The position numbers and the translations under genes are program-made. This document shows positions 1 through 11,900 of a DNA stretch of 64,000 nt, in pieces. This DNA comes from Heligmosomoides polygyrus polygyrus. Taxonomy: Eukaryota > Nematoda > Chromadorea > Rhabditida > Heligmosomidae. The first letter of the stretch is position 1. Each line of letters opens with the position of its first letter. The stretch lies in assembly GCA_947396885.1 (NCBI GenBank), contig OX377202.1, positions 58,244,034 to 58,308,033 on the forward strand, read 5' to 3'. The notes under the pieces were generated by a model. That model had not been told where the DNA came from. It saw only the letters and a list, made by a program, of their open reading frames with translations, and ran no database searches.

Positions 1-1753
1 GAATGGCCTGAAAGCATTTCGTTTCTGTCCACACAAAAACATGAAAATAATCCTTGCACTGGAATGGAGATGATCACTTGCTGAACCATATTCTATGCTG
101 CAACCACCGCCAAGCCAACTTGTAACTTTTTCACCACTTGTTCACCAAATAGACGACTCTTTCCAGTGCACATCAGTAGAAATGATGCAAATTCATCAGG
201 GAATACTGCATTTGATTGAAGGCTGTAGATTAACAGCTAAACTGTTGGAGAGAACAAAACAATCATGTTTCAATCTGATTATCACTGCACGTCATGGCGC
301 GTAGTCTATTTACGTATGAGGTACGCCTTAAGCGAAACTTCTGACACTTTCATGATAGGAGTGAAAAAGTTTGACACTTTTGGTCTCGTTCTCATGGGGC
401 TGTTGTGCTCGCCGTATGCGGTCCGTTCAGAATGCTGAAGACTGAGCAAAAGATACGATAACGTTTGTTACAAAGACAGTAGAGAGCAGGACTGGCGAAT
501 GCAAGCAGTCATCAATTAGTAATGCAATATTTTGTAGTTTCCGAAAGTTAGCAAGTGCAGGCGAACCTGCGAGCGAAGTAAATGCCAAAAGTAATTGCCT
601 GGTATCGTCGAACGACGATCTTTCATTCCAGAAGTTGCGGTTGCCTTCAAAAATGATCAAGGACAAAGCACGACGTTAACCAGTCCCTGTTTGAGATGCG
701 CCATCCATTCTTTCTACCTCTGTGAGAAATCGTAGAGGTTATGTGGATTTGCCTTATAGAATGAATTGCGGTTGGCGCCGATGTAGAGGTCAGAGCTTTA
801 TCCTTCCCAGACATATCAGGTACCAATTCACAACCCAGCAAGTATGGGGAACTTGACTGCCGGTGGTGGGATCCTAACCAAGAACTATTCTGGAGCACGC
901 GATAGCCATCCTCCTCCGACTTCTCTGTCGTGGGTTTCCCCTATATGTTTAAAATGCATCTTGTACGAATCAGTTAAACCACTTTCAATTCAGGTTGCAC
1001 CTTGCTTATCTACTTTACTCCTAAAGAGTGCCACAAAAATATCTTCTTTTATAATTTTAAGTCAAAAATCCAACTATGATGAGTGTCCAAAAATGTGATC
1101 ATACTCTTTCAATCGTCCTTCCCGTCTGCTACAAAAATGCTGTTGGGTACAATTCAAAACGTGAGAAGGCTTAGAACTTTGGGTGTGTCATACCATAGAA
1201 ATGTGCCATGCGCTCACTCAGTAGGGGATTATTTGTGCAAATACTGTTTTGTCGAGTTGATCAGCGATCGATTTTTTTGGTTTTGAATGGAATGGTTTTT
1301 GTTGACTTATTCGGAGTTGTTGCGGTTGGTTCTACAAAGTCACAGTTTTATATGCAAACCAATGGGCAGTAGAATGATAAACATTTTTGATCGTCCAAGT
1401 AGTGTAGGCTTTTTGTTCGTACACCCTGTATAGGCGCCTTTTAAGATAGCGTTTTTTAACAAGTGGTTTATATTGGTTCTCCAAAAACTTGTCCAGCTTG
1501 ATTTGAAAGGTGCTAGTTGATTTTAATGGCTTCCATCCTAATTAGAAAAGTGTCCAACTCGAGCTGAAAACGTCTCAACAAAACATAGCTTCGATTAGGT
1601 TTAACATAATAGAAAAAAAGCAAGGAAATTAGATGCATTATAAGTCAGGCACCTCTTACGATTTGCGGTTTACGATTTAAGATTTACGACGATTTTTTCG
1701 TAATTACGATTTACGATTTAAGAGATTTCGGATTTCATTTACGCACACCCCTG
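1..1753 (-). mobile_element. hAT-type non-autonomous element, copy 1 (partial, runs off window)
   Basis: The sequence ends at 1753 with the inverted terminal motif CAGGGGTGTGCGTAA (read on the minus strand), preceded by tandem CGTAAAT-type subterminal repeats. It is the inverted counterpart of 22217-23969: positions i and j pair with i+j=23970 at both ends, so there is no net length difference, and only scattered substitutions are seen. The far end lies outside the window, so the 8-bp duplication (expected copy gtccagat at 1754-1761) cannot be checked. No transposase frame is present; the small open frames of 60-97 codons match nothing I recognise. Confidence 0.85.
645..930 (-). mobile_element. 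tRNA-derived SINE remnant inside hAT copy 1
   Basis: This is the reverse complement of the segment at 23040-23325, which aligns to the SINE at 36103-36402. Shared blocks include a gtgaattggt...tgtctgggaaggata stretch and a tail near gtgctttgtcctt. It travels inside the hAT-type element, so the SINE inserted before the element copies separated. Confidence 0.5.
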
Positions 1754-1761
1754 GTCCAGAT

Positions 1762-2842
1762 GTCTCCATTAGAGAAGCAAGGCCTATGAAATAGCATGAT
1801 ACCGAATTCGCCTCCGGTGAGTTCAAACGCTATCATTCATCCGATTTTTAAGAAAATGCGATCGGATAATATCTGTCACGTCGACAGAGGCCTGGCGAGG
1901 CTACCTTCTTAGCCGAGTTACGATTTCTTGAGTGTAAGCTACGGAAACTAACAGAACTTTTCATACAACCTAACGCAATATCTTGTAGAAATAAAATGGT
2001 GACGGGTCTTATAGAAGAATTGACCAGCTGGCGGCGAACGATGAAAGGATGTTTAGTAAGAATCTAAAAGAGGGTTGTGAGCATCACTTGAAGCTGTCCA
2101 AATCATTCTACAGGATGCTCCTGTATCGTGACCCTTCTAGCAATTTCAGATGATCTCTTATACTACAAAGGTTCAAAGTCCATTTGAAAGGCTTTGCGCG
2201 ATAAATCAAAAGCCAATACCATTATTCTGCTGCCCTGTTGTCACAAAACGATGTCGCTGAAAACGTTGTTAGCTCTTGAGCAATTTAAGAGTATCTCCAA
2301 TATGTTTCCGACTCTCTAGCAATCCGAGAATGTCGCTACCCCGTATTGTCGCGCCTGTCGCTTAAGGGGTGACTTCTGCAAGCGCATAGTGTATGGCATC
2401 ATGTGTACAAGTGGTCAAAACGGCCGCAATTCGCCTCCTGCTCAACTATGGTAAAAATTGCACAGGGGTTCCTTCGAGGAGTTCAAAACGGTCACTCATA
2501 TATTAACATATGAATGAGTGCCAAAATTGGATGACAAGTTCCGTGAAACACATCGTTAGCGTAACACTCATACCGCACACCTTGCCCTTCTCAGCTGAAC
2601 AAAAGCCACCACGTTGCATTCTACGACAGGAGCAAAGACTAATTAGTTTATCCTTAGTTCTAAACGCGACCGCTGAACCTTATCACCATTGCAACGGTTG
2701 AAATGGGAGAGCTTTGACGCGAAACATCTACTGATAGCAGTGATAACGGCATTGCTAGTGATCGGTGTTAAAAGAGTGACAAGGAACCTTTTCCTTCCAT
2801 TTGTGAACTCTTTGATATATTTATCTGCAACAGTTTGCGCTA
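1762..2842 (+). other. 5' flank of the transporter gene
   Basis: No gene or clear repeat is recognised here. It should contain the promoter of the downstream transporter. A sequence ending in ctgcaacag at 2833 lies 9 bases before the first ATG and could serve as a trans-splice (spliced leader) acceptor, which is common at this position in nematodes, but the match to TTTTCAG is weak. Confidence 0.4.
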
Positions 2843-2992
2843 ATGAACTTGACCTTAGAAACCATGGGTGAGGACCATTCGTCCCGAAGTCAAAAGATGG
2901 GCCTGCTCGGCGCCACGTCCTACATCGTTGGGAATGTGGTCGGCTCGGGTCTCTTCATCACTCCGAACGACATACTTAAAGCCAGTGGCTCA
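2843..2992 (+). CDS. transporter exon 1
   Basis: Encodes residues 1-50, including [20 protein letters not shown] (membrane segment 1 with the substrate-binding GSG). It ends in phase 0 at the donor TCA|GTGAGT. A second ATG at 2864 would give a start 7 residues later. Confidence 0.93.
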
Positions 2993-5900
2993 GTGAGTCT
3001 CGTGCGAGTCATTTCATTTTCGAATTCAGTCTTTGTTCTGCGGCTGCTCATCGTTTCTTCTTTCCCACTTGGCTTATTTTGTAAGCATAATCGCCAAATC
3101 CTGGAGCAGTCAAGAAAGCTTTTGGCTTTGTATTAAATATTGGATATTTTCGCCTCTTAAGAGCATTGCATATATTGAAGCCTGATAAACTGGTGATTGC
3201 AATAATGTTTGATAGCGCATGCATACAACATATTCCTCCAAAATCCAGGACTTAACTGGAAAATTTGTCCACTTACCGCATCGATTCTCAAAACTACCTA
3301 TACGGTATCGCAGAGCATCTGAAAGGGAGCACAGTAGTGAAGTTGGCTTTTTCTGGGCCACTGGATTGTCCAAAGAACGGTATTACTTCAGTGCGGACTG
3401 ATAAGGCAAAAGTTTAACCCACAAAAAGTTTGGAGCTTCAATTATAGATAGATGATTGCAATCCGATAATCTTGTAGCTTTCCTAAAAGAAGTTGCAGGG
3501 TACATTTAGGTGACTGACTTGTAACGACTGCGGCAGCGACTGGCCGAGTGGATACCGACGCGGACTTGTTTGAGAGGGTCGAGGGTTTGATTCTGGAGGT
3601 CGGGCTGCTAGGTGGATTCCTCACCTTCTTGGAAATGAAGAGCTCATTCTGGTTTCGGTAGTGGTGAATAGAGTGACGAGGTCATAACCACCGATTGTGG
3701 CCATACATCGCCCATAGGGATTATTTAAGCTGCTGACCACGAATTTGTCACTTGTTCTGACCATCGTGAAATACCAATTTTTCATGCAATACTTTCCATT
3801 TCAAAGTCGAAAGTTGAAAAATGGAGGAGACGATTCTACTGATGTAGACAGCAGGGATGTGCGTAAATGGAAATCGAAATTTCGTAAATCGTAAATCGTA
3901 AATCGTAAGAGTCACCTGAATTGCAGTGCAGTACAACTAAATTTCCTGACGCTTTTTCTGCTAATGTTAATCAGCTGTGACTCAATATTAATTTAACTGT
4001 TGTGTTATTTTCAGCTTATGTTGAGCAGTTTTCTTTCCCAATTATTTTTTCTCTGCTTCTTGCTAGTAAAACATCTTTCAAACCAAAATAAACTCTTTCA
4101 GGGAAAGTCAAAAAACTGTAAATTCAAAAACTATACTGGCATTCCGACAGAAAGCTTGCATCTTTTGAATATTCATTACATTTCTAACTGACTCCAATTT
4201 TAGCTTGCGTATAAATCTTGGAATTAGGAGAAACAACAGCGAAAAATTCGCTGTTTTGTTCTTCTTCTTCAGCGTTTGTCCCGTTTCGTAGCGGAGTCCG
4301 CTATTCTGGTGTCGTGACGCCACCTTTCTCGATCCTGTGCTTCATCAGGGTGGACGCCAGTTACTTTCATGTCCATGTGTAACGTATCGGACCAACGCTG
4401 CTTCGGGCGTCCTCTAGGCCGCTTTCTAGATACTTCCAACTCAAGACCTATCTTGCGGACGCTGTCTTCTTTCCCACGCAGAACGTGGCCGTACCATCGC
4501 AAGCGAGCTTTGCGCATCTTGTCCGCTATCGGCGCAACACCGAACTTCTGCCGAATAGCATCATTTCTGATGCGGTTCATGCGGGTGACTCCAGCCGTCC
4601 AGCGCAGCATCTTCGTCTCCATGACGCTGAGGCGCGTTTCAACCTCCTTAGTCGCAGGCCAACACTCAGCGCCGTACATCGCTACTGGCCGGATGACTGC
4701 TCTGTAGATCTTCGACTTCAGGTGCTCTGGTTTCTTCTTATCGCAGAGCATGACAGTCAGCGAACGCCAGTTGGACCAAGCTGCACTCACGCGTGAGTTC
4801 ACTTCAACCATCAGACCGCCGTCAGGCGCTATTGCTGATCCCAGGCATTTAAACACCGAAGTACGTGCAAGCTCAGTGCCGTCAATCTTAATAGAGCCGG
4901 ACCCGTTTACGTCAGTCGTTAAGTACTCGGTCTTCTTGATGTTCAATTTGAGTCCGAACATCGCCAGACGGTCGCACCAAGCTTGCACCTGCCCTCGAGT
5001 TCATTCTTATCTTTGCTAGCGAGCCTTACGTCATCAGCATAAAGCAACGTCTATGGGACAGGCTTCTGAAGGTCTCTCGTAATGGCATCCATGACGACAA
5101 CAAAGAGGAGTGGAGAAAGCGCCGAACCCTGGTGAACCCCAACAGAGATAGGAAGCTCCATTGAGGTTCCAGCTGCAGCTTGCACTCTACTCTTTGGGCA
5201 AGAGTAGAGCATCCGCACTCACTCTATGAGTTCCTCAGGTACGTTGTATTGTCGCAAAGATTCAATACGGTCTGATTGCATGGGGCGTTCCCGTCTCACA
5301 ATGCTGCCCGTCTTCTCGACATATACCGAGACATTAGTGGCTTATCCTTTCCACATGAGTGTAGCAACTTTTTAGACCCGCTTTCAATTACGAATGACAC
5401 TCGATCGTGGATTTCTCGTAGCCACATAGGAAGTTAGATGTATTAATGGCATATTTTAATGGTCTGTGTTTCTGCAATAGAGTTTTGCCTGCTGTTCTAT
5501 AACACTGCTCTACCCTCTTCATTTTTATTGAATTTTTACGCGTGTGACTGTAGCTCGCGTCTCTAAATAAATAAGTAAATAAAATTTCTATTCGGTACGG
5601 TTAGCATGTATCTGTTACAAACAGAATGACTCGACGTTAATACCAAACATGACGTGGAGCTAGAATACTCGTCTCTCTTTCTCTAAGAAACTGCTTCCAG
5701 TGTCCTTTTATTATTCATTTATTTATTTCTTCAATACGCTGCATAAGGCAGTCACGAGAAAAATAAATACAAACAAAACACAGACGATGGGCTGAAATGG
5801 AACAACCTTCAGCAGTAGGAACGCGATGTGCTTTGCTAGCTCTGGACCGGAAACGGAGGAGCCGAGCCTTCCCAGCCTCCTTGCCGGAGCTTATTTTTAA

Positions 5901-8900
5901 GCATTGTATTGCACTTGTTTCTCCTCTTGAACCTGTCCGGTTCCAAACGGGAGCCCTTACAATGTTGGAGAAATGCAAAGGTAGTTAGCGAAGAGAAATT
6001 CGAGACGCCTGTGAACAGGACGGTATTGTACAACACAGTAATATATCAGATCATCAAAAATCAACTCTAAGGAGAAGTGGGTATGAGCTATAAGAGGGGC
6101 CATTAGAGTGCACACATCTTTACAACCCAGTCCACATAAATTTGGCTGCCCGTAAATCGTAAAATCGTCAATCGTTAATCGTAATTACGCACACCCCTGG
6201 TAGACAGCTCTACTTATCCATACCTACCGTAGCATGCCTCAATCGACCGAAGTGTTAGTGTTACTGTTAGTTGAAATTAAATATCATATCCTTGATCAGC
6301 ACCCCGAATAACCCTCCCTGCCCTCCCCGCGGCGATGTTTATGCGACATTTTTTCGACCTCTCCTCGACCTCTGGATTAATAGCTGTGTACACCCCTTTA
6401 CTAACTTACACATACTCACTGCAGTCTACTGTAATCTTTTGTTTCACCGAAAAAGGTTTTCAGATTGATGATCAGCACCCCAAATAAACCTATGAACTTG
6501 GGACGAAAAATGTTTTGCTATCTCTAGAGTGAGGGAGTAGTCGGTCGCATGCCGTCGAAAACCGTTGCGTGCTCAAAATTCCTCTAATTTGAACTTTTTT
6601 TGGGAAACGGTGGGTATCGCTCGATTCGGCTCTTCGAGATCTACACAAACTTGTGTACAACTTCGCCAGACCACAGTGGTGTGGTCAAAAATGTCTGTAG
6701 CAGACTTTTTGTGATTGGAGAAGCTTATATTCCAGGACTTGCATGTTCTCGGAGTATCTCAAGCATGGCGCAAAATGTTCTGCAATGCTAGGAATTCTCT
6801 GAGAGAGCGCCATGCACAGTGCATGTAGGATCGAACCTATTAATCGACTGCGCGCGACAGCTGGCAAATTGCACCGCGGGAGTGTTCTGAGCGCGATAAT
6901 TCTGTCAAGTTTGAATCTTTCCGGCTGCAACTTGTGGATTTTGTAAGCAGTAGAAAGCTCAAGAACTGCTGTGAAACACAGCGATGCAGCTTGCGACTGT
7001 ACAAAGTTAAAGCGGTGCGAAAATGCAGATTAGCCTTGTGTGACACAATTTTTTCCGATTTCAGTCGACCACTGTGGAAACACACGATCAGCTAAGGGCC
7101 TACGAATACGTAGGCTAGCAAATCATTTAAGGTACTTTACGACAAAGTGCCGATAACTCTCCAGCTGCCTAACCTATCTTAGTTCCAGCTGCCATTTTAG
7201 AGCTGCGGAGGGCAGCGGTGAGCGGTGAAGTTCCTTCCGCCCTTACTCGCCCACATTTGAGTTCTTGACAAGTGAGATAATACCGTTCTATTCAGCTCGA
7301 AAAGCTCTATCGAACGGCATCAATATCGGCCTATTCCAGGAAAAATGATTTTTGACAATTTTCCTCTAGGACGAGGGCGCTCTTCGCCGAGCCTGCCGGG
7401 CGATTACTTACTTTGATACTTTGATACATAGATGGTCCTTTGTCGGCTGGAGGTCTTCTCAGCGGGGACCACAACTCTTCCAGACCGCTCGATCTCTGGC
7501 TGCTTGCATCCAGTGAGGCAGACTCCGCTCTCTGAAAGATCGTGAGAATGAGTCTGCCCATCGCGTTGGCGGTCGTACCAGTGGTATGGTTATGGTCTCT
7601 CGGGAGCCATTCTGTGACACGGAGACTCCATCTATCGTCCTTTCGTCGAAGCAGGTGTGCGGCCCAGCGATATTTGGACTTCTTCATGTACTGCAGCGGG
7701 TCTGCTAATTGCGACTTCTCCCGTAGCTCCGAGCTTCGTAGGCCTTCTTGTCATTGCTGACGAAGGCTTGTCCTTAGAAGACATCTCTCCAGTGCACGAT
7801 GCGTAGTTTGCATCGCTCTGGCGATTGTCTTGTTGTCGGGCCAGGTTTACGTCGCATAACACATCGCAGGCAGTACAGAGGCGTTGAATATCGAGGCCCT
7901 GAGGCCCAGATCCTTGACCTGATCGGTGACTTTGCGAATCGAACTGAAGGCTGCCCATGCTGCGCGTCTCCTGTAGGCGATTTCAGGAGCAAGGTCGTTA
8001 CCCATGTTCAGCCCTCTTCCCAGATAAACGTAGGAACTGTTGTAGAGCGGCTCCACTTTATCTTACGAGTCCCGTGTCACACCAGTGGTTGACCATAAAT
8101 TGCGTTTTCGACATATTCATGTCCAATCCAGTCTTCATACCTGCCACGTTGAGCTCGTTCAGCATCTCCTCGACTCGTACTGAGATAGATGAGAACAATA
8201 TCGTCGGCGAAGCGAAGGTTGTTGATCCGTTTACCGTCGACAAGGTAGCATTTATCGTTCCAGTTCAAGTCTTTCATGGCATCCTGGAGTGCCGCTGTGA
8301 ATAGCTTGGGAGAAATCGTGTCTCCCTGCTGTACTCTTTTCCCGATAGGAATTTTAAGCTTTCGATCGAACAGCTGGATGTTAGTCGATGTGTTCGAGAA
8401 GCATTCGTCGAGAAGTCGGATGTAGGGCGATGGTATACCAGCGTGCACAAGTGCGTTCAAAACGGCGTTGATTTCCACGGAGTCGAACGCTTTCCGGTAA
8501 TCCACGAAGACAAGGACAAGTGGGAGGTGGTATTCGCGGCTCCTCTCGATGTGCTGTGAGGCAGTCTGAATATGGTCCATGCAGGAGAAATCCTTGCGAA
8601 ACCCTGCTTGCTCCATGGCTGATATTCATCAAAGCAACGCTCCATGCGGTTAAGCAGTATCTTGGTGATGATCTTGTACACAACCGAGAGAAGACTGATG
8701 GGTCGATAGTTGTTGATATCCTCCTGCTGACCTTTTTTGAAGATTAAAACTGTTTTCGACTCCTTCCATGAGTCCGGAATCCTACCAAGTCGAAGGTAGT
8801 GGTTGAAGTGCTTGGCAAGAAGTGACCAGAGGGCACTGCCACCCGCACGAAGGAGATCAGCAGAAATGCCGTCTGTCCGGGAGCAGTGCCCGGCTTCATC

Positions 8901-11900
8901 CTTCTGATGGCATGAGCAACTTCTGATTCCAGAATGGGAGGTATCAGCTGGTGGCATCAAGCATTTCTGGACAGTGAGGGAAGAACGGAACAGATCTGTG
9001 TAGAATTTTTGAACGATGGCCTCCATCGCTCTTCGAGACGTTTGCGTTGTTCCATCCTTATCCGCAAGGGCTGACATTATTGCCTTCTGATCGCAGAGAT
9101 CTCGTTTGCAGCGCTTTATGCTTGAACCTTTCCCAGCCGCTTCTAACAGCTTCATTCTTCTGTAGGCTTGAATGGATTCCTTCACTGCAATTCGACAGGC
9201 CTTCGAGATGGTGACTTTTTCCAGATGGGAAGCATTAGGATTCAGTTTAACAGCTCTTCTTTGCTCCAAGAGTTTAATCGCATGTGCGTTGAGTCTTGAA
9301 GCAGACGGTGATGTGGCTTCGCAAGAGCTGCTATCACATTTCAACAGTCCTTTGCAGAGAAGGTCGTAGTCTTCCGATGGATCTTCAAGAAGATTCCAAT
9401 CATACGACTTTATCGCATATTCCAACTCCTCAGACTTGAATGTGGGGATCCTCACCGGTGCTGGTTTATGAGTGTCACGCTTGAACATCCTCTTTTTGAG
9501 AGTCAGCTTCGCACGGACAAGACGGTGATCCGAGCCGGTGTCAAATGAAGGCAACACGGAGACGTCGAACAGACTCCAGCGTATGTTTGTAAGAACATGG
9601 TCAATCTCCGAACGTGTTTCTCCATTTGGGCTTTCCCAGGTCCATCGTCGGTTTGAAGGCGTCCTAAACATAGAATTTCCATGGTAGAGACGGCACGCGG
9701 ATAGGAAGTCTATCAGGCGCTCTCCGTTTTCGTTCCTTGAGGAAGTTCCATGTGGTCGTAGCTTCCGTTCGTCGTGATCATTCGTACCGATGATGGCGTT
9801 AAAGTCGCCAACGACAACTTTGTAGTAGCTCTTCTCGTCGTTGAAAGTCCTTTCGAACAGCTTGTAGAATTCCTTCTTTTCTTCATCTGTGGCCGCAGAT
9901 GTTGGAGCATATCCATTTATGATGGAGATGGTTCCTTGATCTTTGGTTTCCAGACGAAGAACAGCTACTCGCGGACTGATGATCTTATAAGAGTCTACTA
10001 GGTGGTGCACTGTCGAATTGACGAGAAATCCAACTCCGCCAATATTCTTTCTGTCCACCTTTGCTCCGATAATGAGAAGCTCGTTGTGGTCGGTCCTTCT
10101 TATGGTTTTCGTTCTGCCTTTCGTTTCCTGCAGGGCGATAACGTCGTATTTGATGTTGCGGCTTCTGTAAAGCAGTGTCCGAAGATCCGGCTCAGATGCG
10201 ATCGAACGACAGTTATAAGTGCAGACGAATAGGTAGTTTCCGTGTCGTGGTGGGAGGGAGTTTCCGGTAATCCGATTCCAATGACGTCCTGATAGTTTAA
10301 CTCCGAGATTAGATGGCCGGAGGTGGATGCAACCGACGTCGTAGAAGTCCACCTCCGGTGCGCGGAGGACTGGGGCGCGGGTTTAGTTGTTTGAGCCGTA
10401 GCGGTGGTCTGGTTACTCACATGTTCCTGGCCAGGGATACAGGAGAGCAGCCCATACACGTCAAAGCGTCGCGTACTGCGTGACCGTTTGTGCCGTTAGC
10501 CATCACAATGTGATGTTCACCCCTTCACCGCGGTGAGGTGGCACATGAAGGGGACGATTACATCAAAGAAAGTCGAGGATTTCGAAATTTGCCAAATTTC
10601 CTTGCCCAAACTTCGTCTGAAATCGGCTAGCGGATTACTTGGAGCGCCAATTACGAATCCGACGTCTGTTTTTGAGAATTCCACCGATTTTGGCAGGTTA
10701 CAACGATTTGAGGTTGGTAGGGTCAAGATCAATGACCACTCTCAGTTGTTGGTATGGGTGGTCTCGTGCCATAATCGGCCAAATGGACTTCGGCATCATA
10801 TTCAGCACCCTGAATAACCTCTGCCCTTAGGCGGGCAAGTTTGAGCAAAACCGCACCAGCCTCAGTTATCCAGAAGAAAATCCAAAACCTATCGAAATCG
10901 GCGGAATTTTCAAAATCGGACGCCGAATTCGTAATCAGCGCCCCAAATAACCCCTAGACGATTTTGGACGAAGTTTAGACAAGAAAATTTGGCAATTTCG
11001 AAATCGTCGACTTTCGATGACGTCATCGTCCTGGCAGGCACGGCGAAGAGCGCCCTAATCCTCGAGGAAATTTGTCAAAAAATCAATTTTTCCCAGAATA
11101 GGCTGGGATTGACACCGTTCGATAGAGCTTTTCGAGCTGAATAGAACGGCACCATCTCGTTTGTCAAAAGCTCAAATGTGGGCGAGCAAGGGAGGAAAGA
11201 ACTTCACCGCTGTCCTCCACAGCTCTAAAATGGCAGCTGGAACTAAGATAGGTTAGGCAGCTGGAGAGTTATCGGCACTTTGTCGTAAAGTCCCTTAAAT
11301 GATTTGCTGGCCTACGTATTCGTAGGCCCTTAGCTGATCGCGTGTTCCCACAGTGGTCGACTGAAATCGAAAAAATTGTGTCACACAAGGCTAATCTGCA
11401 TTTTCGCACCGCTTTAACCTTGTACAATCGCAAGCTGCATCGCTGTGTTTCACAACACGTCTTGACCCTTCTACTGCTTACAAAATCCACAAGTTGCAGC
11501 CGGAAAGATTCAAACTTGGCAGAAATATTGCGCTCAGGACACTCCCGCGGTGCAATTTGCGAGCTGTCGCGCCCATTCGATTGATAGGTTCGATCCTATA
11601 TACGTTGTGCGCAGCGGATTCCAAAGTCTCGCTGGGACAGAGTACAGCAATTCCTGAGTACGGCGTCCGAGAACTTCTCATAAAACTCCCTAAATGCTCA
11701 CTCTACAAGCTGTTCCCCCCCCCCCCCCCCCCCGATTGATAGGTTCGATCCTATATGCACTGTGCGCGGCGCACTCTCAGAGGATTCTTGGCATTACAGA
11801 ACAGTTTATGCCATGCTTGAGATACTAAGAGAACATGCAAGTCCAGGAATATAAGCATCTCCAATCGCAAAAGTCTGCTCCAGTCATTTTTGACCACCCA

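Larger units (their letters stand above)
7408..10554 (-). mobile_element. RTE-1-type non-LTR retrotransposon, near full length
   Basis: About 3.15 kb on the minus strand, flanked by a 7-bp duplication cgattac (7401-7407 and 10555-10561). The 3' end carries a short repeat (tactttgatactttgata) as RTE elements do. It splits palindrome FB1, whose sequence resumes on each side. It encodes an apurinic-type endonuclease and a reverse transcriptase, but with frame breaks, so this copy is non-functional. Confidence 0.88.

Noticed and set aside
1840..1900. LINE reverse transcriptase fragment (IIHPIFKKM-like reading)
   Set aside because: Only a few residues resemble the motif and no neighbouring reverse transcriptase blocks follow.
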